Below, piece by piece: positions 8,499-17,114 of a DNA stretch of 64,000 nt. The notes beneath the pieces were generated by a model. It searched no databases, was not told the DNA's origin, and was given only the letters and a program-made list of their open reading frames with translations. Within the stretch, counting starts at the first letter, position 1; every line of letters begins with the position of its first letter. Position numbers and translations under genes: made by a program. The stretch is from positions 558,001 through 622,000 of the forward strand of contig NZ_JAFICD010000001.1 in assembly GCF_017833525.1 (NCBI RefSeq), written 5' to 3'. The DNA comes from Duganella sp. 1411. GTDB lineage: Bacteria > Pseudomonadota > Gammaproteobacteria > Burkholderiales > Burkholderiaceae_D.

Positions 8499-9863
8499 CT
8501 ATGCCCGGTAGCGCGCGGCGTCGATGCCGTGTTTGCGCACCAACTGCCAGAACGCCCGCCTGTCCTTGCCGCTCGCCTGCGCCGCGTGGGTGATGTTGCC
8601 TTGGCAGAGCAACAGCATGCGCTCGATATACATCCGCTCGAAGGATTGCACGGCCTGGGCCTTGGCGCGGCGGAACTCCAGGCAGGCGCAGGCATCCGGC
8701 GCTTCCGGAAGATCGAGGTCGCCTTCCTCGATGGTCTCGCCCCGGCACAGCAGCACGGCGCGCTCAAGCGTGTGCTCCAGCTCGCGCACATTGCCGGGCC
8801 AGGAATAGGCCGCCAGCCGTGCCAGCGCGGCCGGCGACAGCCCGCTCACCTCGCGCCGGAATTCGGCGGCAAAGCGCTTGAGGAAGTGATGGCTGAGCAA
8901 TTGCAGGTCGTCCATGCGCTCGCGCAACGGCGGCAAGCAGACGGAAAGAATGTTCAGGCGGTAATACAGGTCGCGCCGGAAGCGTCCCTGCTGGACCAGC
9001 GCGCCGATATCGCCGTTGCTGGCCGCCAGCACGCGCACGTCGGCGCGCTTCGTTTTCGTGCTGCCGACCGGGCGGTATTCCTTTTCTTGCAGGAAGCGCA
9101 ACAGCTTGGCCTGGGTGCTCAGCGGCATACTGTCGACCTCGTCGAGGAAGAAGGTGCCGCCCTCGGCTTCGGCCGCCAGGCCGCTGCGCTCCTGATGCGC
9201 GCTGGTGTAGGCCCCGCGCGCATGGCCGAACAGCTCCGCCTCCACCAGCTCGGAGGGCAGCGCGCCGCAATTGACCGCCACCCACGGGTGGGCCGCGCGC
9301 TTGCTCAGATAGTGGATTGCCTGCGCGCACAACTCCTTGCCCGTGCCCGTCTCCCCCAGGATCAGCACGCCCGCGTCGCTCGCCGCCAGGGTCGGGATGC
9401 GCTCGAGTTGGCGGACGAAGTTCAGGCTGTTGCCGACCAGCTTGGAAAGCAAGGGATGCAAAGGGGAACCGGCCGACCGGCACGATGCCGCCAGCCGGTG
9501 ACGGTGTTGTTCGCGCAGGCGCCACAGGCGTGTCGCCAGCTCCTCGCCGCCATGTTCGCTCGCCATGAAATCGCTGGCCCCGAGCGCCAACAGGCCTTGA
9601 ATCATCGATCCCGTCAGGCCGCGCGTGACGGCGACGATCGGGCTGTCGCCCTGGCGGCCGACCAGCAATTGCTGCCGGGCCCAGGCCAAGGTGTCCCGCC
9701 CCACCAGCATCAGCGTCACATCGCAGACGTCGACGGCGGCCGGCGACGCCTGATGCGCGCTGCATGGGCGCAACGACACCCCAGGATAGACTCGGGAAGA
9801 CCAATCCTGCAGCCACTGCAGATGCGCTGGTGCGGCGATTACCCTGCACTCGACCGGTTCCAT
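8499..9863 (-). CDS. sigma-54-type (NtrC family) transcriptional activator with variant GAFTGA loop
   Basis: A 454-residue enhancer-binding-type regulator. Residues 1-125 look like a degenerate receiver domain without a clear phospho-acceptor. The AAA+ domain (about 145-375) has Walker A GETGTGKE near 169, Walker B GGTFFLDEVD near 238 and the R-finger region FRRDLYYRLN. A Fis-type helix-turn-helix closes the protein (about 405-450). The sigma-54 contact loop reads GAYTSA, not GAFTGA/GAYTGA, so coupling to sigma-54 may be altered. Start ATG is preceded by GGAGG. It is convergent with the eCIS payload genes and may control the locus, but no -24/-12 promoter was identified to prove it. Confidence 0.85.
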   Translation of the reverse strand: MEPVECRVIAAPAHLQWLQDWSSRVYPGVSLRPCSAHQASPAAVDVCDVTLMLVGRDTLAWARQQLLVGRQGDSPIVAVTRGLTGSMIQGLLALGASDFMASEHGGEELATRLWRLREQHRHRLAASCRSAGSPLHPLLSKLVGNSLNFVRQLERIPTLAASDAGVLILGETGTGKELCAQAIHYLSKRAAHPWVAVNCGALPSELVEAELFGHARGAYTSAHQERSGLAAEAEGGTFFLDEVDSMPLSTQAKLLRFLQEKEYRPVGSTKTKRADVRVLAASNGDIGALVQQGRFRRDLYYRLNILSVCLPPLRERMDDLQLLSHHFLKRFAAEFRREVSGLSPAALARLAAYSWPGNVRELEHTLERAVLLCRGETIEEGDLDLPEAPDACACLEFRRAKAQAVQSFERMYIERMLLLCQGNITHAAQASGKDRRAFWQLVRKHGIDAARYRA

Positions 9864-10147
9864 TCAACCTCCCACCCCGCCAGGATGCGTAGGTGCTCAT
9901 CTTAGCTCCTTAATTACATTAAAAATACGACAATTTTCAACGACAGAAAAAATACAACGGCGCCTGAATCCACCGGCATTCCTTGCCGCTTGCCCGTAAG
10001 CAAAATCATGTGCTCCGCAGCGTGCCCATAGGCTGGGTTTTGCAGCGCGACCCTCGGGTGGTGAAGGAAATCCTGTTCGGCTTTGTGAACTAAATCTTAT
10101 AATTGCCATAACCTGCGCCGACGGCGAGCAAACATAATTAACAGCCT

Positions 10148-13100
10148 ATGCGTGACGAAGATTTCGACCAGTACCACGTTGGCGTGCCGCCAGGCCGGGA
10201 GCTATCCTATCGGGAGTTTCGGGCCGAGATCATCGAGCAGTGCCGCGATGACTGGCGGCGGCGACTTGGCGCCGATGACGAGGTATCGCGCTTCGGCCTG
10301 CTGCGCGGGCAGCTCCGCGCGTTCCGCCACCACTTGGTTTTCCGCGCGGCTGGCTGGCTCGAGTCCGGGCGCTACCCCTCCAGGCACATCCACCGCGCGC
10401 TTGGTCTTGATCCGGCATTTACGTTGGAATTGTCGCGACGCGAACGCTGGCTGAGGACATTGATGTGGCTGCTCCTGCCGACGCACACACTGATGCGGCG
10501 CGCCGTTCCGTGGCTGCGCAGGGCGCGCACGTTCGAAGGGCGCGCTGTCATCTTCAGCGCGCGGCTACCGGAACGCTGGGCGCGAAACCGTATCGGCCAT
10601 TACGATCGGGCGCTGGATTATGGTTTGATGCGCTGGGGGAAATTTCCATCGGAGAAGATCATGGAGGGCTTCTCCCACACGCATCTGGACTGGATCCGCG
10701 CGGCCCACCATCTTGGACTCGATGATCCGCAGTCGATGCTGGCGTGGATTCCAAAGCGGCCGCATGCGGATAACGCCCCGCTGTTCTGGATACTGGTGCG
10801 CCAAGGCGCCATCACCGGCTTGGCCGAGCGGGAGTGGGTGGACCTGTCGCGTCGCCGCGATTCGTCCAGCCGCTGGGATGAGCGGCGTATTGGACATATC
10901 ATCGGCGTCCTGCGGCAATACGGCGTCGAGCGGCAACGCATCGTGGAGGCGCTGTGGACGCTCCCGCATCATTATCTGAAACCTGAAATACTGGCCCGGA
11001 CCCTGGCCCTGCTCGAGCATCGCGGCATTCGAGACCACGGGCTGCTACTTGAGGGCCTGGGCATCAGCCTGTCCAGTGTGGCCGCCGAGCGTTGGATCAC
11101 GCTGCTTGATGGGCTCGGGGTACGCGACGCCGCGACGATCATCCGGTTCAAACCTCTGCTCGAGTCCCATAAACCGGTAGCAGTCGAATTCGGGCGGGCC
11201 TTGACCGCGCTCGGCGCCGGCGCCGCCGAGCTGGCCCTGTGCCAGCAGCTGATGCTGGACGTCGGCGCCGCGCACGATCCCCAGGCGCCGGCGACGGCGC
11301 TGGCGCTTCTGGCCTCCCCTCCCCATTCACTGGGCTTCGCGGAGATCGCGCAAGCCAGCGCATACATCGGCAAGTCCACCGACCTTGCGGCGTTTCTCCG
11401 GGTGTTGGATCAGTATGGCTTCGGCCGCGCGGGCGACGTGTTGCGCTTTCAGCCCTGCTACTCCGCAGTTGCGCCAGCGAGGCTGGCGCGCTTGCTGGCG
11501 TTGACGAAAGCGCTGGCCACGCCAGCGGCAATCGAGGATGTGCTCGAGTGGGTCGAGTACGCCGGCAACGCCCAGTATATCGATGCGTATGAATATCTTG
11601 CCGGCGCGTTAAATCTGCGCACCGTACGGCAACTGCTGCAGGTTGCAAGGGTCGGATTTCTGAGTGAGGAGTTGTTGCGGTATCTGGTCGAGGAACGCGG
11701 CCTGCGCACCCGCAAAAAGCTCACCGATTGGTTCTACCGCGCGTTCGGCATCAAGTCGGTACGATGGTGGGGAGCCTCGCTCGATCCTATCGATAGACTT
11801 CTGTTTGGGGAAGCCGTCACGCGGCAGTCATTCAATTTTTGGGAATCCAATCGGCAGTGCATCGACGATGTCGTGCGGGCGCGTGTGACTGGCTTGCTAG
11901 GCCAGCGCCCCTTCATGGGGACCGAGGAAGCGCTGCGCGACTACGCGACGGCGGAGCAAGCGGCCACCGAAGCGGCCCATGCGACACTGCTGCAGGCACT
12001 GCCGGCCATGTTGCAGGCGACCTCGGGTATCCTTTTGCCAAGTATCTCCGCCACTGTGTGGGATGGCGCGGATGCGTCGAGTCGGCAACTGGCGCAGCTG
12101 GCGCCGTTGCTCGACGAGCTAGTCATGGGCCGGGGACCGGTGGCGCCAACACTGACGCAGCTCGAGACCGAAGCGGTGGCATTGATTTACCGGACCGCGC
12201 CGGCGACGGTGCAAAGTCGTTGGCAAGAACTGATCGGTCATCAAACCGACATCGCCGGATGGGGAACGGCGGATAGTTACGCGATGACCTGGTGCCGCGC
12301 CGCCCGGACGCTGCGGGGGGAGCTCGACCGCGCAGGGTTGGAGGCCGTGGTCGAAGCCGCCCAGTGGGCGGCGCGGTTCCGCGAACGGTGCCAGACGGAT
12401 ATGGCGCTGGCCTGCGACGGTCTGCAGGCCGCGCCGGCCGACGCTACGCCTGATCTGCGGGATCTGGTGCCACGGCTGGGCGTGCTGCTCGCCGTGGCGG
12501 CAAATGATCCCGCCGCCGCCGCATGGTTAAAAGCGGTTCCGCTGTTGCCATCCGTTCGGGACGAAAGCGGGTATGAGCAAATACTGCGCATGCAAACATT
12601 CTTCGGTGTCGGCCTGTCCGATGCGCTGCTGGCCTGCGGCATGGCGTTCTGCGGATCGCTTTCGACTCCTTCGGCGTTGATGTTGGCCGACAGACTGGGC
12701 GCGCACAGCGACGTCGATCCCTCGGCCGCGCTGTATCGGCTGCTTGAGCAAACGGCCCAGTCCGTCGGCGCGCGCTTCCTTGAGTGGTCGGGGCGTGAGC
12801 TTGCCAAGTTCGGCAACGACAAGAATGACGGTGGCAGCACCACAGTCAACGCCATGGTGACAAAACATCCGGCGGCGTTTTTTGCGAAGGAAGCCGCGAA
12901 GCTGTGCACTGCCGATAATGTGCAGATGTGGCAAGAGGCCCGGCACGCCCATCTGGTCGTGTTCGACCCGCCGCACCGCAGTTTCCAGGGCATGGCGTTG
13001 TTGTACCGGGAGATCCTGCCACAGATCCACCCATCCCGGCCGGTGCTGGTGATCCGTGCGATCAACCCGACCAGCGACGCGATGGCGACCTATGATGTGA

Positions 13101-13399
13101 GCTCGATCGTCGACGCTTTTTTTGCGGCCGCGACGTGCATCGCGCGCGATAGTGGATGCGCGGCGCTGGCATTCCCGCCCAATACATCACAGCACCTGTT
13201 GTCGAATCTCGACCCGGTGGACCAAAATATCCAGACGCGCTACCTCGCTCAAGGCGGGACGCACCGTGGCCGCCTGGTCCTCGATGAGGAAGAGAAATGG
13301 TTGCGCCCGGCGCAAGAGGTGCAGGCGTCATTCGATGCGTACCAACGAGGCGAGCACCGCATTGGCAGTCTGTACCTGGTTTGGCAGGCCCGCGCTTAG
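10148..13399 (+). CDS. large alpha-helical protein of unknown function
   Basis: A 1083-residue protein I do not recognise. No signal peptide or Cys-rich motif is seen. Residues about 150-560 read as repeated helical pairs of about 35-40 residues with a Leu/Gly pattern (for example GVRDAATIIRFKP and GFGRAGDVLRFQP), suggesting an alpha-solenoid. The last 200 residues look alpha/beta, with a hydrophobic strand RPVLVIRAINP followed by a long helix and CAALAFPPN. Base composition is somewhat lower in GC than the eCIS genes. It follows the divergent sigma-54 activator and is convergent, 13 bp apart, with a membrane hydrolase gene. A cargo, scaffold or regulatory role is possible; none is supported. 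The start ATG has no strong ribosome site. Confidence 0.6.
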   Translation: MRDEDFDQYHVGVPPGRELSYREFRAEIIEQCRDDWRRRLGADDEVSRFGLLRGQLRAFRHHLVFRAAGWLESGRYPSRHIHRALGLDPAFTLELSRRERWLRTLMWLLLPTHTLMRRAVPWLRRARTFEGRAVIFSARLPERWARNRIGHYDRALDYGLMRWGKFPSEKIMEGFSHTHLDWIRAAHHLGLDDPQSMLAWIPKRPHADNAPLFWILVRQGAITGLAEREWVDLSRRRDSSSRWDERRIGHIIGVLRQYGVERQRIVEALWTLPHHYLKPEILARTLALLEHRGIRDHGLLLEGLGISLSSVAAERWITLLDGLGVRDAATIIRFKPLLESHKPVAVEFGRALTALGAGAAELALCQQLMLDVGAAHDPQAPATALALLASPPHSLGFAEIAQASAYIGKSTDLAAFLRVLDQYGFGRAGDVLRFQPCYSAVAPARLARLLALTKALATPAAIEDVLEWVEYAGNAQYIDAYEYLAGALNLRTVRQLLQVARVGFLSEELLRYLVEERGLRTRKKLTDWFYRAFGIKSVRWWGASLDPIDRLLFGEAVTRQSFNFWESNRQCIDDVVRARVTGLLGQRPFMGTEEALRDYATAEQAATEAAHATLLQALPAMLQATSGILLPSISATVWDGADASSRQLAQLAPLLDELVMGRGPVAPTLTQLETEAVALIYRTAPATVQSRWQELIGHQTDIAGWGTADSYAMTWCRAARTLRGELDRAGLEAVVEAAQWAARFRERCQTDMALACDGLQAAPADATPDLRDLVPRLGVLLAVAANDPAAAAWLKAVPLLPSVRDESGYEQILRMQTFFGVGLSDALLACGMAFCGSLSTPSALMLADRLGAHSDVDPSAALYRLLEQTAQSVGARFLEWSGRELAKFGNDKNDGGSTTVNAMVTKHPAAFFAKEAAKLCTADNVQMWQEARHAHLVVFDPPHRSFQGMALLYREILPQIHPSRPVLVIRAINPTSDAMATYDVSSIVDAFFAAATCIARDSGCAALAFPPNTSQHLLSNLDPVDQNIQTRYLAQGGTHRGRLVLDEEEKWLRPAQEVQASFDAYQRGEHRIGSLYLVWQARA

Positions 13400-13412
13400 C
13401 GCAACGCCGGCA

Positions 13413-14762
13413 TCAAGGCAGAACAGCGGCGACCTGAACGGCGACTCCATGGTCTTCCACCGACGTCGTATGGGCTTGCACATCTTTTGCGTTCGATGCG
13501 AGCGTGGTCCATATCAGCGTGGCGCCGGGGGGCGCTTCACTGATCTCGATGTGGCGTATCCAGCGCTCATATCCGTTCAAACCAGCGAGCCGCGAAATGA
13601 TATAGCGTCGATTATCGAGGGTGATGGCGTCCCAGCTGACCAGCCGGACCACCGCGATCGAGAGATCCCGTAGTTCACGCAGCGGCTTGAGCCAAACCGC
13701 CAACGCGCCCAACACGCCGACGAACAGAACATACAGTACGGCTCCCGCTAGCGCTCGTTGGACCACATCGGGCGTCAGGTTTGGAAACCACCTCTCCGCC
13801 GCCATGTCAGCGATCAGGCAAAATACAAAAAAGGCCCCGAACCAGCGAGAGAATGCTTGCCGCGTCAGGCACGATTGCTTTAAAAACGCCGGTGCTGTCT
13901 GTGGTTGTAGGAGGTCGCTTTGAGCGGCATCGTGGAGCTGGTCGACAATGGAGTCTGCCTTCACCTGAAAACTCGTCAGTTTCTGCCCCACCGCTAACGG
14001 AATGGCGGGAGCCCACGTGGGCTTCGCACGGTCGGCCCAGATCAGCCGCGCAAAAACCCAAAACAAATAAATGGCAAATACGGTGACAAACCGTGCGCTC
14101 GCGTGCCCGGCGCGATTGACCGGAAGCGACAGCGTGGCGAGCCAAATCGCCCGGGAAAATACCGCCAGCGCGCTGCCGGCGACGTGCTCGTTGCTCAACT
14201 GCTCGGTGCTGATAAATGGCGTGGCGATCGTCACCACCCCGGTCACCTTGGGATCGCTTGCCGCCAGCGCCGCGACCAGGCCTCCATAAGAATGTCCGAT
14301 CAACGAATAGGTATCGAACCGGGCCGCATTCGCTTCCATCCATTGCTTGAGCGACGCCGCCGCCGCCGCCCTCCCCGATTCGCTGTTGGCTGCCGACCAG
14401 CGCACGCCGACCACGTAAAAATTCTTCTGGGACAGTAACGTCAGGTGGTGATTCCAACGCTTCCAATCGTAGCCGATGGTGCTCCAGGTGCCGGGCACGA
14501 TCACCACGCAGTGCTTTGCGCTTGCTGATTCATGCAGGACGATGCATTCCTGCCGCAACCTCCCGCCGCCGCGGCACAGATACAAAAGATTACCAAAAAA
14601 ATTCCCCATAACAAAGCCCACGGCAGACCGATGATTTCGTAAAAAAAGAAAAACCCCTGGCAGCCCGAGCACTTGGCCGAGGACGACCGTCAACCCCAGC
14701 AAAGCGATGATGCCTCCGGCAGCCATGTAAACAGCATTTGTCGCATGATTGATACCTTCCAT
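13413..14762 (-). CDS. membrane-anchored alpha/beta-hydrolase
   Basis: A 449-residue protein. Two hydrophobic N-terminal segments (about 10-35 and 45-65) are followed by an alpha/beta-hydrolase region: oxyanion-type strand VVIVPGTWS, then nucleophile elbow GHSYGG near residue 155 with Ser as the expected catalytic residue. More hydrophobic segments lie at about 210-240, 305-325 and 330-360, so the enzyme is membrane-embedded with an interrupted or C-terminally extended fold. The acid and His of the triad cannot be assigned by eye. Substrate is unknown; lipase, esterase or thioesterase are possible. GC content is lower than the neighbours. It is convergent with the 1083-residue protein gene. 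Confidence 0.7.
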   Translation of the reverse strand: MEGINHATNAVYMAAGGIIALLGLTVVLGQVLGLPGVFLFLRNHRSAVGFVMGNFFGNLLYLCRGGGRLRQECIVLHESASAKHCVVIVPGTWSTIGYDWKRWNHHLTLLSQKNFYVVGVRWSAANSESGRAAAAASLKQWMEANAARFDTYSLIGHSYGGLVAALAASDPKVTGVVTIATPFISTEQLSNEHVAGSALAVFSRAIWLATLSLPVNRAGHASARFVTVFAIYLFWVFARLIWADRAKPTWAPAIPLAVGQKLTSFQVKADSIVDQLHDAAQSDLLQPQTAPAFLKQSCLTRQAFSRWFGAFFVFCLIADMAAERWFPNLTPDVVQRALAGAVLYVLFVGVLGALAVWLKPLRELRDLSIAVVRLVSWDAITLDNRRYIISRLAGLNGYERWIRHIEISEAPPGATLIWTTLASNAKDVQAHTTSVEDHGVAVQVAAVLP

Positions 14763-14915
14763 GTAAACCAGATCCCTTCAAGTTGTGCGTGAACCGGCGC
14801 TTGTGGCCAGCGCTGTATCGGCAGACACGGCGTGCCGTCCGCAGGGGCCAAGTGAACGGAAACTATATCCTGTGGGATTGAGGACAAATGCGCACTTTGT
14901 CACATCGCTCAATTT

Positions 14916-15111
14916 TCAGCGCTGCAGCGCCGGCAGTTGTTCCACCAGCGCGTCCACCGCCAGCCGCAGGCGCAGCGACATGTGGGGCGCGGCCGGCCAC
15001 AGCGCGTGGCAGTCCATGGTCGCGCCGGGCTGGTCGTCCATGACGCCGACCAGCGCGCCGCTGCGCAGCCGTTCGCGCACCAGCCATTCCGGCAGCCACG
15101 CCCCGGCGCGC
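14916..15111 (-). pseudogene. LysR-type regulator, C-terminal remnant
   Basis: Translating the minus strand from about 15111 to the TGA at 14918-14916 gives about 65 residues typical of the end of a LysR substrate-binding domain: [19 protein letters not shown], then a stretch ending [20 protein letters not shown] and QLPALQR. The helix-turn-helix and most of the sensor domain are absent and no start is available, so this is a gene fossil. Its truncated end abuts, head to head, an AraC remnant on the other strand. Confidence 0.75.
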
Positions 15112-15261
15112 CGGCTGATGCTCGCCGAGGGATTGGACGCCGCCAGCGCCGCGTTTGAAGTGGGCTACGAAAGCGCGAGCCAGTTCAATCGGGAATACAG
15201 CCGCTTCTTCGGCCGCTCGCCGATGCGTGACGTCAAGGCGCTGCGCGCGCCCGCGCGATAG
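15109..15261 (+). pseudogene. AraC-family regulator, C-terminal remnant
   Basis: Plus-strand codons from about 15109 encode [20 protein letters not shown] then [18 protein letters not shown], the second helix-turn-helix of AraC/XylS regulators, ending at a proper stop at 15259-15261. Upstream, the same frame runs antisense through the LysR remnant and is meaningless, so about 85% of the gene is missing. A single deletion in a divergent lysR-araC pair, taking both 5' parts and the shared promoter, would leave exactly this arrangement. Confidence 0.75.
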
Positions 15262-15515
15262 CCCCCGAACCCGCCCGCGCAGGTAGTGCATTGCCCCGGT
15301 GGCGTGCGCTTGCTGCCGACGTGCGTGGTGCCGGCGATGCCGCCCCTCCCCCTGCGGATTGTCAAGGTCCCCCATGTCGGGCGCGCTAGAGTCCGATGGT
15401 GACTGGCGCGCGAACGGGACAGTTAGCCGGATGTTTCATGCCCGCACAGGGGCGCGCCATCGCCGCGGAAAGCGCTTGCCGGCTCCATCCAGACGTCCAT
15501 CGCAAGGAGAACATC

Positions 15516-15845
15516 ATGCCCAGCGTATCCCTGTTTATTAGTCCAGCCGAGAATCAGCCTGGTAACTATCTCGTCGTCGTCAACGGCGAAGGTTTCTATC
15601 AGTCCGCCAACAAGAGCGTTGGCGCCCGAATACGCGGCGAAGATCCATGGTTCGACGATAGGCTGTTCAGCATCGGCGGGACCGGCCTGGAGCGGGTCGG
15701 CCAGGACGGACGGTTCACCTTGTCCGCGATTGTTTCGGGCTCCCAGCTCAACGAAGACTGGGGCCAGGACGAAATCTACGCCTTGGTCAGCGTGGCGGGC
15801 TTGAGCGGTTCCTACCGGAGCAATACGGTGAAGGGAAACTTCTAA
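15516..15845 (+). CDS. small hypothetical beta-rich protein
   Basis: A 109-residue protein. The frame is open further upstream, but ATG 15516 is preceded by AAGGAG at 15504-15509 with ideal spacing, so it is taken as the start. No signal peptide, no cysteine. The sequence (SLFISPAENQPGNYLVVVNG at the start, repeated Gly/Ser/aromatic pattern after) suggests a small beta-sandwich. It stands alone between regulator remnants and an inverted repeat. No function is recognised. Confidence 0.6.
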   Translation: MPSVSLFISPAENQPGNYLVVVNGEGFYQSANKSVGARIRGEDPWFDDRLFSIGGTGLERVGQDGRFTLSAIVSGSQLNEDWGQDEIYALVSVAGLSGSYRSNTVKGNF

Positions 15846-15887
15846 GGTGGTGCCCCGCTGGGGCGGCGCCTTGCAAAAAGACCGCTC

Positions 15888-15923
15888 CCATAAAAATAAT
15901 CACATTTTTGATTATTTTTATGG
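15888..15923. repeat. perfect 15-bp AT-rich inverted repeat
   Basis: CCATAAAAATAATCA (15888-15902) and its exact reverse complement (15909-15923) flank the 6-base loop CATTTT. A smaller GC hairpin, GCCCC-GCT-GGGGC, sits just upstream at about 15852-15864. The site lies 43 bp after the stop of the 109-residue gene and could terminate transcription or bind a dimeric regulator. Confidence 0.6.
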
Positions 15924-16304
15924 CCGCCCAACCTTTTACAGATATTTATTTATAGCCAGATGATACTTATTGCTCAATAAATAATTTTTCGATAATGGAA
16001 AAAAGATTCCTACTGTTGGTAACCGCGATTGCCATGGCCAAGCCTGACATCGTATTGAAGAAGGTGGTGGCCAAAGCTCAACGCGATCTGCGTTTTAACG
16101 TTCGCCATTCCGCCGACAGTGATGGCTTGCTTGCCATTGGCACTATGGCGGATAAAAAAGATAATCTGTCTTATTATCTTACCGCCACGGCGACACGTAA
16201 TTCCTCCCGACCCACCGCCTATAGCAGCCAACGCTCCGGATGAGGCCACCATGGCAAGAAAACGTTTTACGTTTGGTTTATCAACTCAACAAAAGGCAGG
16301 CTCA
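15924..16304. other. AT-richer stretch without convincing gene
   Basis: About 380 bp with lower GC than the surroundings. An 82-codon open frame at 15995-16243 and an overlapping minus-strand frame have no ribosome site and no recognisable protein pattern. The stretch probably contains the promoter of the lipoprotein gene that follows. Confidence 0.4.
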
Positions 16305-16631
16305 ATGAAAACTCTCATGTCATCAATGTTATTGCTGTCGGCGCTCGCCGTTTCCGGCTGCGCCAGTTGGCAGGCGAATTCGGACGCCGTGGCGCGTGGC
16401 AATTCCTGCTCGACGGCTCCGGGTGGCGCCTGCTACGCCGGGCCGGGTGGTCCGGCCTATGCGGGTCCCGGCGGTCCGCGCTACGCGGGGCCGGGCGGCC
16501 CGTTGTACGCCGGCCCCGGCGGCGCTTGTGACGCCGGCCCGGGCGGCGTCTGTGGCGCCATGCCGGGAACGGAAGACCGGTGCCCGGAGATATGCAGGGC
16601 CGCAGCCTCGGCGCCGTCGCCGGCGAGGTAA
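16305..16631 (+). CDS. small lipoprotein with AGPGGP(x)Y repeats
   Basis: A 108-residue protein starting at ATG 16305 (AGGCAGG upstream). The N-terminus MKTLMSSMLLLSALAVSGC is a lipoprotein signal with lipobox AVSGC, so it is expected to be lipidated at that Cys. The mature part carries six tandem units of about 8 residues of the form AGPGGxxY, then a Cys-containing tail (GTEDRCPEIC). Gly/Pro/Tyr-repeat lipoproteins of this type are common small envelope proteins in Burkholderiales; function is not known. The in-frame extension upstream lacks a start with a ribosome site. Confidence 0.7.
   Translation: MKTLMSSMLLLSALAVSGCASWQANSDAVARGNSCSTAPGGACYAGPGGPAYAGPGGPRYAGPGGPLYAGPGGACDAGPGGVCGAMPGTEDRCPEICRAAASAPSPAR
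16416..16560 (+). repeat. 24-bp tandem repeats inside the lipoprotein gene
   Basis: Six diverged 24-bp units encode the AGPGGxxY octapeptides. Units differ mainly at third positions and at the two residues before Tyr, so copy number could change by slippage or recombination. Confidence 0.65.
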
Positions 16632-16893
16632 ATCAGTCCCGGCCCGGCGCCGCCTACGACACCAACCTGACGCGCCCGAAGAAGTCCAGGTCAAAGTCGA
16701 CGGCCAAGCTGGAGAGCGCATCACGGCATCGGCGGCGCCGAGTTCAACTTGATCTCCAAGCTTATACAATTTCACTTGGCGATTAACGGATTTCGTAATT
16801 GCATCTCAATCGTGTGCCGCGCAGAATTGATCAATACACCGGGCAGCCAGGCGTTCCATCGGCGAGCCCGGGACCTGACAAGGAGACACGGTA
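16632..16893. other. intergenic stretch, nothing recognised
   Basis: No open frame here has a ribosome site or a recognisable product. A frame at 16580-16786 is Arg/Ser-rich and overlaps the lipoprotein end; it looks spurious. Confidence 0.4.
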
Positions 16894-16986
16894 ATGAAAA
16901 CCTCTAGCGCACGCGCAAGCGCCTTCCTATCCGCCGCACCGGCATCCCCGCCCCGCCCCGCGCCCTCCCCAATTTTCACTCACTAA
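16894..16986 (+). CDS. possible 30-residue leader or truncated exported peptide
   Basis: ATG 16894 is preceded by AAGGAG at 16880-16885 with 8-base spacing, a stronger site than many real genes here. The product begins MKTSSARASAFLSAAPASPP and stops at 16984-16986. It resembles the first part of a signal peptide that ends early, so it may be a decayed gene or a small leader. Evidence is the ribosome site only. Confidence 0.3.
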   Translation: MKTSSARASAFLSAAPASPPRPAPSPIFTH

Positions 16987-17000
16987 GCCGTCAACAGATT

Positions 17001-17020
17001 GCCCGGCGTCGCCGCCGGGC
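17001..17020. repeat. GC hairpin upstream of GH74 gene
   Basis: GCCCGGC (17001-17007) pairs with GCCGGGC (17014-17020) over a 6-base loop. No T-run follows. It lies between the tiny open frame and the GH74 gene and may be a terminator or mRNA leader structure. Confidence 0.35.
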
Positions 17021-17114
17021 CCCGTATTCCGCCACCAATGGCCGGAATGACCATGCGCGCCCGTCGCCGTCCGGACAGGCGCGCCTATCACCAACAATAA
17101 TGGAGGAGCGCTAC

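Noticed and set aside
15995..16243. 82-codon open frame between the inverted repeat and the lipoprotein gene
   Set aside because: No ribosome site and no protein-like pattern; an overlapping opposite frame is equally long.
16416..16560. CRISPR-like array
   Set aside because: The regular 24-bp units are coding repeats of an AGPGGxxY peptide without spacers.
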